Shown piece by piece: positions 35,258 to 42,518 of a stretch of 55,511 bases of DNA (position 1 is the first letter of the stretch; every line of letters starts with the position of its first letter). The stretch is taken from positions 1 through 55,511 of the forward strand of contig NZ_JACJJP010000021.1 of NCBI RefSeq assembly GCF_016900095.1. Reading direction: 5' to 3'. The position numbers were made by a program, and so were the translations under genes. The notes beneath the pieces were generated by a model. It searched no databases, was not told the DNA's origin, and saw nothing but the letters and a program-made list of their open reading frames with translations. This DNA comes from Gemmiger formicilis (lineage in GTDB: Bacteria > Bacillota > Clostridia > Oscillospirales > Ruminococcaceae).

Positions 35258-35884
35258 TCATTTCTTCAGATAGTACCGCCGCACCGTCTGCAACGCCGTC
35301 TTGTCCGTGGCTTTTCCGCGGGAGACCGACAGGTGAAAATGCCGTGCCGTTTCCGCCACGGAGTGCTCCTTATCGTCGGTAAAACCAAACCGGAAAAACA
35401 GCCAAGTGCGCAGCCGGGCACCGGATTTTTGCAGGGCGGTGCGCACCTCCCGGATGGTTTCTTTCCGCAGATAAATCCGTTCCGGGTCCTGCTGGTAGGG
35501 GTCTGCAACAAAGTAGGAAAGCGGTCGCTGATCTTCTTGCCGCAGACTGTCCAGCCACACCAAGTCATTGGCATGGCGGCCCTCAAAACGGCTTTGAGCC
35601 GCAGCGACAACATCCAGCATGGCGTTGCGGATGGCGGGAGCTGCATAAGACAGGAATTTATTGCCGTAAGACGCCTCAAACCGGTCCACACATCCGTCCA
35701 GTGCAAGGCAGCCCTCCTGACAAAGGTCCTCTTCCTCGATTCCCAACGCCCTGCTCCAGTCGGGATTTTTGCCCCAGATGGAATGGGCCAGCTTGCGCAC
35801 AAAAGGCAGGTTGTTTTCCACCAGCTGCTCCCGTGCCCACCGCTGTCCGTCCCGGGCCAGAGCACACAGTTCTTCATTCGTCAT
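35258..35884 (-). CDS. sigma-70-family factor of mobile-element type
   Basis: This is a 208-aa protein. Region 2 is seen as ARDGQRWAREQLVENNLPFVRKLAHSI and EEEDLCQEGCLALDGCVDRFEASYGNKFLSYAAPAIRNAM. Region 4 at the C-terminus is weak (VAETARHFHLSVSRGKA). The start ATG 35884 overlaps the upstream XRE gene by 11 bp. It is unlike sigK and resembles sigma-like proteins of Firmicute plasmids and conjugative elements. It may drive genes of the element itself. Confidence 0.75.
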   Translation of the reverse strand: MTNEELCALARDGQRWAREQLVENNLPFVRKLAHSIWGKNPDWSRALGIEEEDLCQEGCLALDGCVDRFEASYGNKFLSYAAPAIRNAMLDVVAAAQSRFEGRHANDLVWLDSLRQEDQRPLSYFVADPYQQDPERIYLRKETIREVRTALQKSGARLRTWLFFRFGFTDDKEHSVAETARHFHLSVSRGKATDKTALQTVRRYYLKK

Positions 35885-36743
35885 GGTCAGTTGTTTCTGC
35901 ATGTTCTGTATCCACCGCAAGATTTTCAAATAAGGCGATAAAGGCGGCCCGCAGCTGTTCCAGCACGGCCCGGTCCTTGAGCGGAAGATCTTTCAGCACA
36001 TCCACCAGGGCATCCGCCACTTCTTCCGGCTGCAGGGGCGTCTGCACAGCGTCCTGCCCCTTGCGCAGCTTGGCATACAGCTCCTCTGCCGTCTGTTTGG
36101 TCAGCAGCGCAGCCCGATCAATTTTGAGGGAAGCAGTCTCGGCCACCATGTTCCGCTTGATTTCCTTGATGCTGAGCAAAAACTGCTCCTGGAGGGCATT
36201 GAGGTTTGGCTGACTCACAGGAATTTTCAAAATTTCGGCCCGGCGTGCCGCCTGGTAAGCGGCTGCCTTTCGCTGTTTGCTCCACTTTTGTACTTTCGCC
36301 ATTTCTTTGACGGCGGAGGACAGCACCTGGTTGCGGGCTGCATAGCCTGCGGCGATGGCACCGGAAAAGTATTCCGCTGCCAGTTCTGTCACAAGGCCGA
36401 ACCGGGAATTTTCCAGCAGCAGATTGACCACCCGGGAATCCACCCGACCCGTGTACAGATTCCGTGCTGCCTGCACCGAGAGTCCCAGTTCCCCGATGTC
36501 GTAGTTGATGCGGCCCCGGTCATCGCTTTCCCCCAGCAGAAAATCGGTGGACACCTGAAAGATTCGGGCAATGGAGATCACATTGTCCGCACTGAGCTTA
36601 TCGATTTTGCCGCACAGGAACCGGCTGAGAGTCCCTACCGTCATCCCGGTCCGGGCTGCCAGCTCCTGTTGGGTCATGGATTTCTCTTTCATCAGGTCGA
36701 TGATTCGTTCCCGCGCATCACCGGGCAGATAGGTCTGTTCCAT
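35874..36743 (-). CDS. XRE-family regulator with long C-terminal domain
   Basis: This 289-aa protein has an N-terminal helix-turn-helix (MTQQELAARTGMTVGTLSRFLCG, about 23-45). A helical domain of unknown function follows. AGGAGG precedes the ATG by 8 nt. It is divergent from the primase gene, with 203 bp between, and is translationally coupled to the sigma-like gene. It likely represses the replication/mobilisation module. Confidence 0.82.
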   Translation of the reverse strand: MEQTYLPGDARERIIDLMKEKSMTQQELAARTGMTVGTLSRFLCGKIDKLSADNVISIARIFQVSTDFLLGESDDRGRINYDIGELGLSVQAARNLYTGRVDSRVVNLLLENSRFGLVTELAAEYFSGAIAAGYAARNQVLSSAVKEMAKVQKWSKQRKAAAYQAARRAEILKIPVSQPNLNALQEQFLLSIKEIKRNMVAETASLKIDRAALLTKQTAEELYAKLRKGQDAVQTPLQPEEVADALVDVLKDLPLKDRAVLEQLRAAFIALFENLAVDTEHAETTDHDE

Positions 36744-36946
36744 ATGTACCGCCTCCTTGCGTTCATTATAAAAAAGAGTCCTCTATATATCGTGACAAAA
36801 AATGTCGATTTTTGGCCACTTCCCTTTGCATTTTTGCAATTTTTTGTTTTGCTGAACCTTGTTTTTTGCATTTATGCCGGATTTGGGCGGTCCGCACCGA
36901 TTTTTCCGTATCTTTGTATAGACAACGGAAAAAGGAGGTGTCCTCC
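36744..36946. promoter_or_regulatory. divergent control region with T-rich repeats and hairpin at the primase start
   Basis: The region 36795-36872 is T-rich with repeated TTTGCATTTTT/TTTTTTGCATTTA stretches, possibly an origin. At 36934-36946 GGAGG-TGT-CCTCC forms a 5-bp perfect dyad that includes the Shine-Dalgarno site of the primase, with the ATG immediately after. Confidence 0.45.
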
Positions 36947-38272
36947 ATGTGCAAGGACACGGAGCCCCGGGCTCTGCCGGAAGACTCCGACTCGCCCAAA
37001 TGGTTTGACGGCAAAAAGGTGATCGAAATCGCCTTCTGTGAGGAATTTCTGACCCGGCACCCCATGTGCTGCATTCACGGCCGCTTCTTCACGGCGGACG
37101 GGCCCATTCCGGACGATGTGGTGCGCAGGCTGATCTATGAGGAATTGAAAGCACATGCAGTGAGCGGGGTGGGCAAGGCGGTGGCCACTTTGCTGGATGT
37201 GCTGCGGATGGAGTGTTATTCGCCCGGGCTGCCGCTGCAGACCGACCGCATCCATGTGGCCAACGGCACGCTGTTTTTGGACGGGCGGTTGGAGCCTGCC
37301 AAGGAATTCTGCCTGAACCGGCTGCCGGTAGAATATCACCCCGATGCCCCGGAACCCAAGGCCTGGCTGCGGTTTGTAGAGGAGCTGCTCTACGACGAGG
37401 ATATTCCCACCCTGCAGGAGTACATGGGCTACTGCCTGCTCCCCACTACCAAAGCCCAGCGGATGCTGTTTCTGATCGGACGTGGAGGCGAGGGCAAAAG
37501 CCGCATCGGCCCCGTGATGCGGGCGCTGTTCGGCACGGCCATGAACACCGGCAGTCTGAGCAAGGTGGAGACAAGCCCCTTTGCCCGGGCTGACCTGGAA
37601 AACAAGCTGGTCATGGTGGACGATGACATCAAACTGGAAGCACTGCCCCAGACCCACATCATCAAGGCCATCGTCACCGCTGAACTGCCCATGGACCTGG
37701 AGCGCAAAGGAAAGCAAAGCTACCAGGGCAATATGTTCGTGCGGTTCATGGCTTTCGGCAACGGGGTGATGAAGGCCGCCAACGACCGCAGCGAGGGTTT
37801 CTTCCGGCGGCAGCTGATCCTCTCGGTGCGGGAACGCCCCGACGACCGGGTGGACGACCCGTATCTGGCCGAAGCCCTCTGCACCGAGGCGGAAGGCATC
37901 TTCCTCTGGTGTGTGGAAGGACTGCGGCGGCTGCTGGCCAACCGCTACCGCTTCACCGTCAGCGCCCGCACCCAGGCCAACCGGGAGTCCGCCGTCCGGG
38001 ACAGCAACAACGTGGTGGAGTTCATGGCTTCCACCGGCTATATCCGGCGCCGGGCGGATGCCGAGATCACCTCCCGGGTGCTCTATGCCATCTACCGGCT
38101 GTGGTGTACCGACAATGCCTACCAGCCGTTATCGGCCAAAAGTTTCAGCAATTACCTGTCCCAGCATGAGCGGGTATACAGCCTGAGCCACACCAACACC
38201 GTGCGCAACGCCGCCGGAAAACGGGTGTGGGGATTCACAGGCGTTGAAGGGCTGGTGACGCCGCCGGATTGA
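36947..38272 (+). CDS. D5/P4-type primase-helicase
   Basis: This 441-aa protein has a D5_N-like region (about 60-165) followed by an SF3-type helicase domain with Walker A GRGGEGKS (178-185) and Walker B LVMVDDDIKL (about 219-228). Motif C-like FMAFGN and a C-terminal winged-helix-like domain complete it. The primase polymerase part seen in full P4-alpha proteins is absent, so it is the helicase half. AAAGGAGG lies 8 nt before the start. It should initiate replication of the circular element. Confidence 0.88.
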   Translation: MCKDTEPRALPEDSDSPKWFDGKKVIEIAFCEEFLTRHPMCCIHGRFFTADGPIPDDVVRRLIYEELKAHAVSGVGKAVATLLDVLRMECYSPGLPLQTDRIHVANGTLFLDGRLEPAKEFCLNRLPVEYHPDAPEPKAWLRFVEELLYDEDIPTLQEYMGYCLLPTTKAQRMLFLIGRGGEGKSRIGPVMRALFGTAMNTGSLSKVETSPFARADLENKLVMVDDDIKLEALPQTHIIKAIVTAELPMDLERKGKQSYQGNMFVRFMAFGNGVMKAANDRSEGFFRRQLILSVRERPDDRVDDPYLAEALCTEAEGIFLWCVEGLRRLLANRYRFTVSARTQANRESAVRDSNNVVEFMASTGYIRRRADAEITSRVLYAIYRLWCTDNAYQPLSAKSFSNYLSQHERVYSLSHTNTVRNAAGKRVWGFTGVEGLVTPPD

Positions 38273-38286
38273 GTGTTCCCGCATCC

Positions 38287-38329
38287 GTACCAAACGTACC
38301 ATGTGTACGGCCCCCGGTACGCTTGGTAC
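38287..38329. repeat. inverted repeat upstream of the mobilisation genes, possible oriT
   Basis: GTACCAAACGTACC (38287-38300) and GGTACGCTTGGTAC (38316-38329) form a 14-bp inverted repeat with one mismatch. MobV oriT sites are dyads upstream of the mob gene, so this is a candidate nick-site region. It could instead be an operator. Confidence 0.5.
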
Positions 38330-38361
38330 ACATCTTTACCATTCAGAAGGAGGAGAAAACC

Positions 38362-38601
38362 ATGATGATCAAACGTCCTACCCACTATTTTGCCATGCCC
38401 CGCGAAATTCTCTGGAGCCCGCTTCTCACATTGGAGGAGAAAGGCCTGCTGAGCTTTTTCTACAGTATGCCGGACGATTCCACCGAGGAAGATGTGACGC
38501 TGCTGTGCAGCATCTCCGCTGAACGGCTGGAAGAATTGGTGGACAGCCTGATGGCCAAGGGTGTTCTCGACTATGAGTCCGGGTACAGGCTGGACGGCTG
38601 A
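38362..38601 (+). CDS. small winged-helix protein
   Basis: This 79-aa protein starts at ATG 38362 after AAGGAGG. The sequence FAMPREILWSPLLTLEEKGLLSFFYSMPDD followed by a second helical part (LEELVDSLMAKGVLDYESGYRLDG) resembles DnaD/replication-initiator type winged helices. It lies between primase and relaxase and may assist replication. No close family is certain. Confidence 0.65.
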   Translation: MMIKRPTHYFAMPREILWSPLLTLEEKGLLSFFYSMPDDSTEEDVTLLCSISAERLEELVDSLMAKGVLDYESGYRLDG

Positions 38602-38613
38602 AGGAGGCTGTAA

Positions 38614-39558
38614 ATGGACAAGACCCAACACGCCATTTTGCGTTTTGCCAAGTACAAGGGTCCGGAGATCAGCCGCATCGAAGCCCACAACGAGCGCACC
38701 AAAGAAACCTACGCCAGCAACCCGGATGTGGACACCGCCCGCAGCAAGCAGAACTTTCACCTTGTCACGCCGGAACGCAGGTACCGGGCCGAGGCCGAAC
38801 GGCAGATCACCCAGGCGGGCTGCCGGACCCGCAGCGACAGCGTCCGGGTGGTGGAGGTGCTGTTCACCGCCAGTCATGACTTCTTCAAAGGCAAAAGTAA
38901 GGGGGAAATACGGGCCTTTTTTGAGGAGTGCATGGCCTTTCTGGCCCAGCGCCAGGCCCCTGCCACCTATCTTTCCGCCGTGGTGCATATGGACGAGAAA
39001 ACGCCCCATATGCACCTTTCTTTTGTCCCGCTGACGGCGGACGGGCGGCTGTCGGCCAAGGAGATCGTGGGCAACCGCCAGAAGCTGACCCAATGGCAGG
39101 ACGCCTTCTGGGAGCACATGGTCAAAAAGTACCCGGACCTGGAACGCGGCGAGAGTGCCAGCAAGACCGGGCGCACCCACATTCCGCCCCGCATCTTCAA
39201 GCAGGCCACCCACCTGAACCGCCAGCTGGATAAGATTTTGCAGCTGCTGGCCGATACCAACGTCTGGAACGCCAAAAAGCGGGCCGCCCAGCTGGAAACG
39301 GCGCTGCGGAAATTTTTCCCCGAAATGGAGGACTTTCTCACCCAGACCAAGAAGTACGAAAAGGCCATCCAGGGTCTGTCCGCCGAGAAGGAGCGGCTGA
39401 AACAGGAACTGGACCAAAGCAAAGAAACGCAGAGGAAACAGAAAATGAACGAATACCGACTGGAAGCCGACTACGCCAATCTGCTGCGCAAGTTGGAGCG
39501 CATTCCGCCCGAACTGCGCAGACAGTTTGACACATCCCGCCAACAGAAAGAGAGGTAA
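38614..39558 (+). CDS. MobV-family relaxase (plasmid recombination/mobilisation)
   Basis: This 314-aa protein has an N-terminal Pre/Mob domain with the metal-binding motif HMDEKTPHMH (125-134), the hallmark HxDE..PHxH of MobV. Typical MobV upstream motifs and a C-terminal coiled coil (about 240-300) are also present. AAGGAGG is 6 nt before the start. It nicks oriT and pilots the strand when a conjugative helper is present, which would make this element mobilisable after excision. Confidence 0.93.
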   Translation: MDKTQHAILRFAKYKGPEISRIEAHNERTKETYASNPDVDTARSKQNFHLVTPERRYRAEAERQITQAGCRTRSDSVRVVEVLFTASHDFFKGKSKGEIRAFFEECMAFLAQRQAPATYLSAVVHMDEKTPHMHLSFVPLTADGRLSAKEIVGNRQKLTQWQDAFWEHMVKKYPDLERGESASKTGRTHIPPRIFKQATHLNRQLDKILQLLADTNVWNAKKRAAQLETALRKFFPEMEDFLTQTKKYEKAIQGLSAEKERLKQELDQSKETQRKQKMNEYRLEADYANLLRKLERIPPELRRQFDTSRQQKER

Positions 39559-39651
39559 CAGCATAGCGAACCGGAACAAAGCCGTGGCGCATATGAGACA
39601 GGCACTGCACCATAGAATGCACCAGATGACAAAAAACGGGAGGTGGACCAG

Positions 39652-39906
39652 ATGAGAACCAGCGCACCCATCAAGGTAATTGTACATTACCCCAAGACCG
39701 AGGAAGGCAGGCAGGAACTGGCCCGGCGGGTCGCGGACGTCCACGCCGATTTTGTCATCAGTTCCATCAACAAACTGGACTGCCCCATCAAGCAGAAGCT
39801 GGAGCTGCTGCAGGCGGTCATCGACACTACCAAGGGGACGTATAAAGCCCCCGAAGCCGAACAGGGGCAGAAGCCCAGGAAAAAGCACCAGGAGATGAGC
39901 CTGTAA
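39652..39906 (+). CDS. small protein downstream of the relaxase
   Basis: This 84-aa protein starts at ATG 39652 with GGGAGGTGG upstream. It begins with a beta-strand-like VIVHYPKT and is followed by helices rich in Ala and Lys, with a charged tail. It may be a mobilisation accessory protein; the function is unknown. A strong terminator follows. Confidence 0.6.
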   Translation: MRTSAPIKVIVHYPKTEEGRQELARRVADVHADFVISSINKLDCPIKQKLELLQAVIDTTKGTYKAPEAEQGQKPRKKHQEMSL

Positions 39907-39913
39907 AACAGCA

Positions 39914-39950
39914 GGGCCCCGGAGAGCGTTGCTCTCCGGGGCCCCTTTTT
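39914..39950 (+). terminator. terminator of the primase-relaxase operon
   Basis: A perfect 14-bp GC-rich stem (39914-39927 with 39931-39944), 3-nt loop and TTTTT. Confidence 0.9.
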
Positions 39951-40233
39951 GCGTTTGTGGGAAAGGGACGGAAAGGCGCATACGCTGGTTTCTATAGTTT
40001 CATTATACGCGCCGGTTGGTCCCATAAAGGGGATGTTATGTCGATAATAAGAGAAAAATGCACATGATACTGGTCGCAGACCATATCTTCCTTGGGTGGC
40101 GTGGGACCACTGCGGGAAGGTTCTTTCCTGCGGGCTGCACATCCGTTGTTTCAGCAGGGGTATAAGCCCCTGAAGACAAAGTGCCCTGCTGAAAAATGGG
40201 CGGGCGGTTTTGTTGTGCTGCGCAGACTTCCGA

Positions 40234-40262
40234 TTGAGGAAGTCCGCCGGAACTGATATAAT
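40234..40262 (+). promoter_or_regulatory. promoter of the SGNH hydrolase gene
   Basis: TTGAGG (40234-40239) and TATAAT (40257-40262) have a 17-bp spacer and end 26 bp before the ATG. Upstream (40159-40196) TTTCAGCAGGG and CCCTGCTGAAA form a long-loop dyad. Confidence 0.75.
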
Positions 40263-40288
40263 AGGCCCAACAGGAAAGGAGCGCCGCC

Positions 40289-40825
40289 ATGAAGGTAGTT
40301 TGTTTTGGGGATTCCAACACCTACGGATACGACCCACGTTCCTGGCTGGGCGGGCGGTATCCGGCGGACAGCCGCTGGGTGGACCTGCTGGCCCAAAAGA
40401 CTGGCTGGAACGTTGTCAATCTTGGGGAAAACGGCCGGTGTATTCCACTGCGGCCGATCACTTTGCCAGCGGATGCCGATCTTGTGATCGTCATGCTGGG
40501 CACCAATGATCTGCTGCAGGGCTGCACGCCGGAAAAGACCGCGGACCGGATGAAGCGCTTTCTGCAAAGTCTGCCACTGGCACCAGAGCACATCCTGCTG
40601 ATTGCCCCACCGCCTATGGCTCCAGGTGAATGGGTGACCGACTCATCTCTGATAGAATCTTCCCATCTGCTTGCTAAATACTACCATGAGCTGGCCGGGA
40701 AGTTGGGCATTCAGTTTGCCGACGCGGGGAACTGGCATGTAACGCTCGCCTATGACGGCGTACATTTTACCGGGCAGGGCCACCGGGCCTTTGCCGAAAA
40801 CCTTGCACAGGAGGTTTGCCGATGA
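40289..40825 (+). CDS. SGNH/GDSL-family hydrolase
   Basis: This is a 178-aa protein. Block I is FGDSNTYGY (nucleophile Ser9), block III GTND and block V DGVHFTGQGH with the catalytic Asp and His. No signal peptide is present, so it is probably cytoplasmic. Such enzymes are esterases or deacetylases; it could remove acetyl groups from sugars. The start follows AAAGGAG. It overlaps the rhodanese gene by 4 bp. Confidence 0.9.
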   Translation: MKVVCFGDSNTYGYDPRSWLGGRYPADSRWVDLLAQKTGWNVVNLGENGRCIPLRPITLPADADLVIVMLGTNDLLQGCTPEKTADRMKRFLQSLPLAPEHILLIAPPPMAPGEWVTDSSLIESSHLLAKYYHELAGKLGIQFADAGNWHVTLAYDGVHFTGQGHRAFAENLAQEVCR

Positions 40826-41211
40826 AACGACTTGTCTCTTTGTTTTTTGTCCTTGTTGCCCTGTTGACCGGCTGCGGCACATCTGCGACTTCCGGGGAAA
40901 GCAGCTACCAGCAGATCAGTCAGGAGGAAGCCAAGGAGATGATGGACACCCAGGATGTACTGATTCTGGATGTGCGTGAGCAGGAGGAATACGACAGCGG
41001 GCACATTCCTGACGCGCTGTTGCTGCCGGTGGGGACCATCACCGAGGAATCCGCCGCCGAGGTCATCCCGGACAAGGACACGACCATTCTGGTCTACTGC
41101 CGCAGCGGAAACCGCAGCAAAACCGCAGCCAAGACGCTGGCCGGGTTGGGGTATACCAATATCTACGAGTTCGGCGGGATTACCACCTGGCCATATGAGG
41201 TGGAACAATAA
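40822..41211 (+). CDS. rhodanese-domain lipoprotein
   Basis: This 129-aa protein has an N-terminal signal with lipobox LLTGC (Cys at about 18), so it is a membrane-anchored outer lipoprotein. The rhodanese domain has LDVRE...EYDSGHIPDALLLP and active-site loop YCRSGNRS with the persulfide Cys. AGGAGG precedes the start at 40822. It is coupled to the hydrolase gene and probably handles sulfane sulfur outside the cell. Confidence 0.9.
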   Translation: MKRLVSLFFVLVALLTGCGTSATSGESSYQQISQEEAKEMMDTQDVLILDVREQEEYDSGHIPDALLLPVGTITEESAAEVIPDKDTTILVYCRSGNRSKTAAKTLAGLGYTNIYEFGGITTWPYEVEQ

Positions 41212-41213
41212 AA

Positions 41214-41252
41214 CAACCGGGGCTTTCCGCATGGGAAGCCTCGGTTGCATTT
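41214..41252 (+). terminator. probable terminator after the rhodanese gene
   Basis: An imperfect 15-bp stem (41214-41228 with 41233-41247) is followed by a weak T tract (CATTTAA). Confidence 0.5.
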
Positions 41253-41444
41253 AAGGAAAAAGTCTAAAATGCGCCAACCGTGCAGTCCGATGAATTTACG
41301 TTCCTCACCCCAACCTGTCACCCTACCTTCCGCCTGATACCATTCGTTTCCCAAACTGGAATTTCGTGCGATTTCCACCATACAAAATACCCCGGAGAGA
41401 TTGGCTATAATGGCCGTCCCCTCCGGGGTGCTTTTTCTGTTGTG

Positions 41445-42044
41445 CTACGTCTGCTCCCGGAAGTACCGCTCCCAGCACTTCTTGCTGATGTTTTTTGTCC
41501 CTGTCTCCCAGGCGCGGAGGGAGCTTTCGCTGATGCCGGTTTTGCGGGCAAAGGCGGCACGGCTCAGACCTGCCCGCTGGCGGAGGGCCAGAATCTGCCG
41601 GGCCTGTCCCTCGTACAGAAAGCGGTTGTACCCGTCCAGCAGGTCGGTCACCGGCACGCCGTACAGCTCTGCCAGCCTGTCCATAACGGCGGCGGGGGTA
41701 TACTCGCAGGCGCCGGTCTCTAGGTCGATGTAAAAGGGCGTGGTAACGCCCACCCGCTCGGCCACCTCCCGCTGCAGCAGGCCCAGATGCAGGCGGCACC
41801 ACCGCAGCCGGTCGGGGACGCTGCCAATCTCCTCATAGCTTTGGTACTGCCGGGTAAAACGCTGGGCCTTGGGCAGGTTGGGTGGCGCGATGAGGCGGAA
41901 CCGGTGCACAGCCAGGGGCGCGAAGCGGGGCTTGCCGTGGTCGGTGCGGCAGAGTATGTAGAAATCTGGTGAGAGCTTGGCGAAGACCTTCCATTTTGGC
42001 AAAGTCCCGAAAATCCGTTCTGCTTTTCCAGCCGGAATTCCCAA
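41445..42044 (-). CDS. XRE/HTH protein at the right end of the skin-like element
   Basis: The frame has two helix-turn-helix units. The first is RLRWCRLHLGLLQREVAERVGV followed by DLETGACEYTP and a conserved LYGVPVTDLLDGYNRFLY linker. The second is LRQRAGLSRAAFARKTGISESSLRAWETG at the C-terminus. No good start with a ribosome binding site is visible: TTG 42044 or GTG 41909 are possible. The same frame is continuous with the recombinase frame across the rejoined attP, so after excision a fusion could form. It may be a directionality or excision control factor. Confidence 0.65.
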   Translation of the reverse strand: MGIPAGKAERIFGTLPKWKVFAKLSPDFYILCRTDHGKPRFAPLAVHRFRLIAPPNLPKAQRFTRQYQSYEEIGSVPDRLRWCRLHLGLLQREVAERVGVTTPFYIDLETGACEYTPAAVMDRLAELYGVPVTDLLDGYNRFLYEGQARQILALRQRAGLSRAAFARKTGISESSLRAWETGTKNISKKCWERYFREQT

Positions 42045-42058
42045 ACAGGCGTTTTTGA

Positions 42059-42079
42059 GAGGATAGCATTTTCAATGCA
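42059..42079. other. attachment site at the sigK 5' junction
   Basis: Plus-strand layout is GAGGATAGCA (element side, 42059-42068), TT core (42069-42070), TTCAATGCA (sigK side). Combined with 13204-13225 the excised circle would carry arms GAGGATAGCA and TGCTATCCTC around AA. Confidence 0.88.
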
Positions 42080-42406
42080 CTGGCTGGCATAGCTGGCAAA
42101 CCGGACCTTGCGTTCGGGGCGAAACGTGTCCACCGCCTTGATCAGCCCGATGGTGCCGATGCTGATCAGATCGTCCTGGCCGCTCGGGGTACTGTAGTAT
42201 TTCTTGACCACATGGGCCACCAGCCGCAGATTGTGGCTGATGAGTCTGTCCCGGGCAGCTTTGTCGCCCACTGCCATGGCGGCGAAGGCCGCCTGCTCCT
42301 GGGCAGGGGAGAGCGGCCGGGGAAAGCTGCCGCTTTCCAGATGAAGCGCCGCGTACCAGATATGCGCAGCGGCCTGCTGCAAAAAGACCCACAAAACCGA
42401 AAACAT
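42068..42406 (-). CDS. sigK: 5' half of split sigK with pro-sequence
   Basis: ATG 42406 after GGGAGGTGG opens 113 codons up to Asn (AAT 42070-42068). A hydrophobic pro-sequence (FSVLWVFLQQAAAHIWYAA) precedes FPRPLS, matching the cleavable pro-region of sigma-K. The body continues with DKAARDRLISHNLRLVAH, DDLISIGTIGLIKAVDTF and FASYASQCIEN, which is region 2 with its -10-recognition helix. In the integrated state the frame runs on into element DNA as unrelated residues. The promoter region and this half stay on the chromosome. Confidence 0.95.
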
Positions 42407-42430
42407 GGTGCCACCTCCCCTTCAAGGCAG

Positions 42431-42458
42431 GTGTATGCGAAAAAGGGGGAGAAAAGAC
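42431..42458 (-). promoter_or_regulatory. possible sigma-E type promoter of sigK
   Basis: On the minus strand GTCTTTT (42458-42452) and CATACAC (42437-42431) have a 14-bp spacer, resembling the sigma-E -10 (CATACA-T) and, weakly, its -35. It lies 25 bp before the start codon. No sigma-A promoter is evident here. Confidence 0.35.
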
Positions 42459-42473
42459 CATCGGGACTTGAGC

Positions 42474-42515
42474 AAAAAACAACAGGGGCTTCCCGTAAGG
42501 GGGAAGCCCCTGTTG
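42474..42515 (-). terminator. terminator of the Amr operon
   Basis: On the minus strand a perfect 15-bp stem (42515-42501 with 42494-42480) is followed by six T residues (42479-42474). It ends the amrAB-amrS operon and insulates sigK. Confidence 0.92.
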
Positions 42516-42518
42516 TTG

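Larger units (their letters stand above)
13214..42070. mobile_element. 28.9-kb skin-like element interrupting sigK
   Basis: The distance between the two crossover cores is 28,855 bp. The element starts with a large serine recombinase next to the sigK 3' half and ends 14 bp before an HTH-protein frame next to the 5' half. Excision at the core dinucleotide rejoins sigK exactly in frame. Known relatives are the skin element of Bacillus subtilis and the sigK-intervening element of Clostridioides difficile, which are removed in the mother cell during sporulation. Here the cargo is an exopolysaccharide operon, IS21 copies and a plasmid-type primase/mobilisation module. Developmental excision is inferred, not shown. 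Confidence 0.93.

Noticed and set aside
41720-42068. Continuation of the sigK 5' frame beyond the attachment site (additional 115 codons)
   Set aside because: After CIEN the residues are unrelated to any sigma factor and lie in element DNA; they are read-through codons, not part of the protein.
12844-42406. Idea that the two sigK parts are simply independent decayed pseudogenes
   Set aside because: The exact frame restoration, conserved residues on both sides, palindromic attP and adjacent recombinase are better explained by a precise intervening element.
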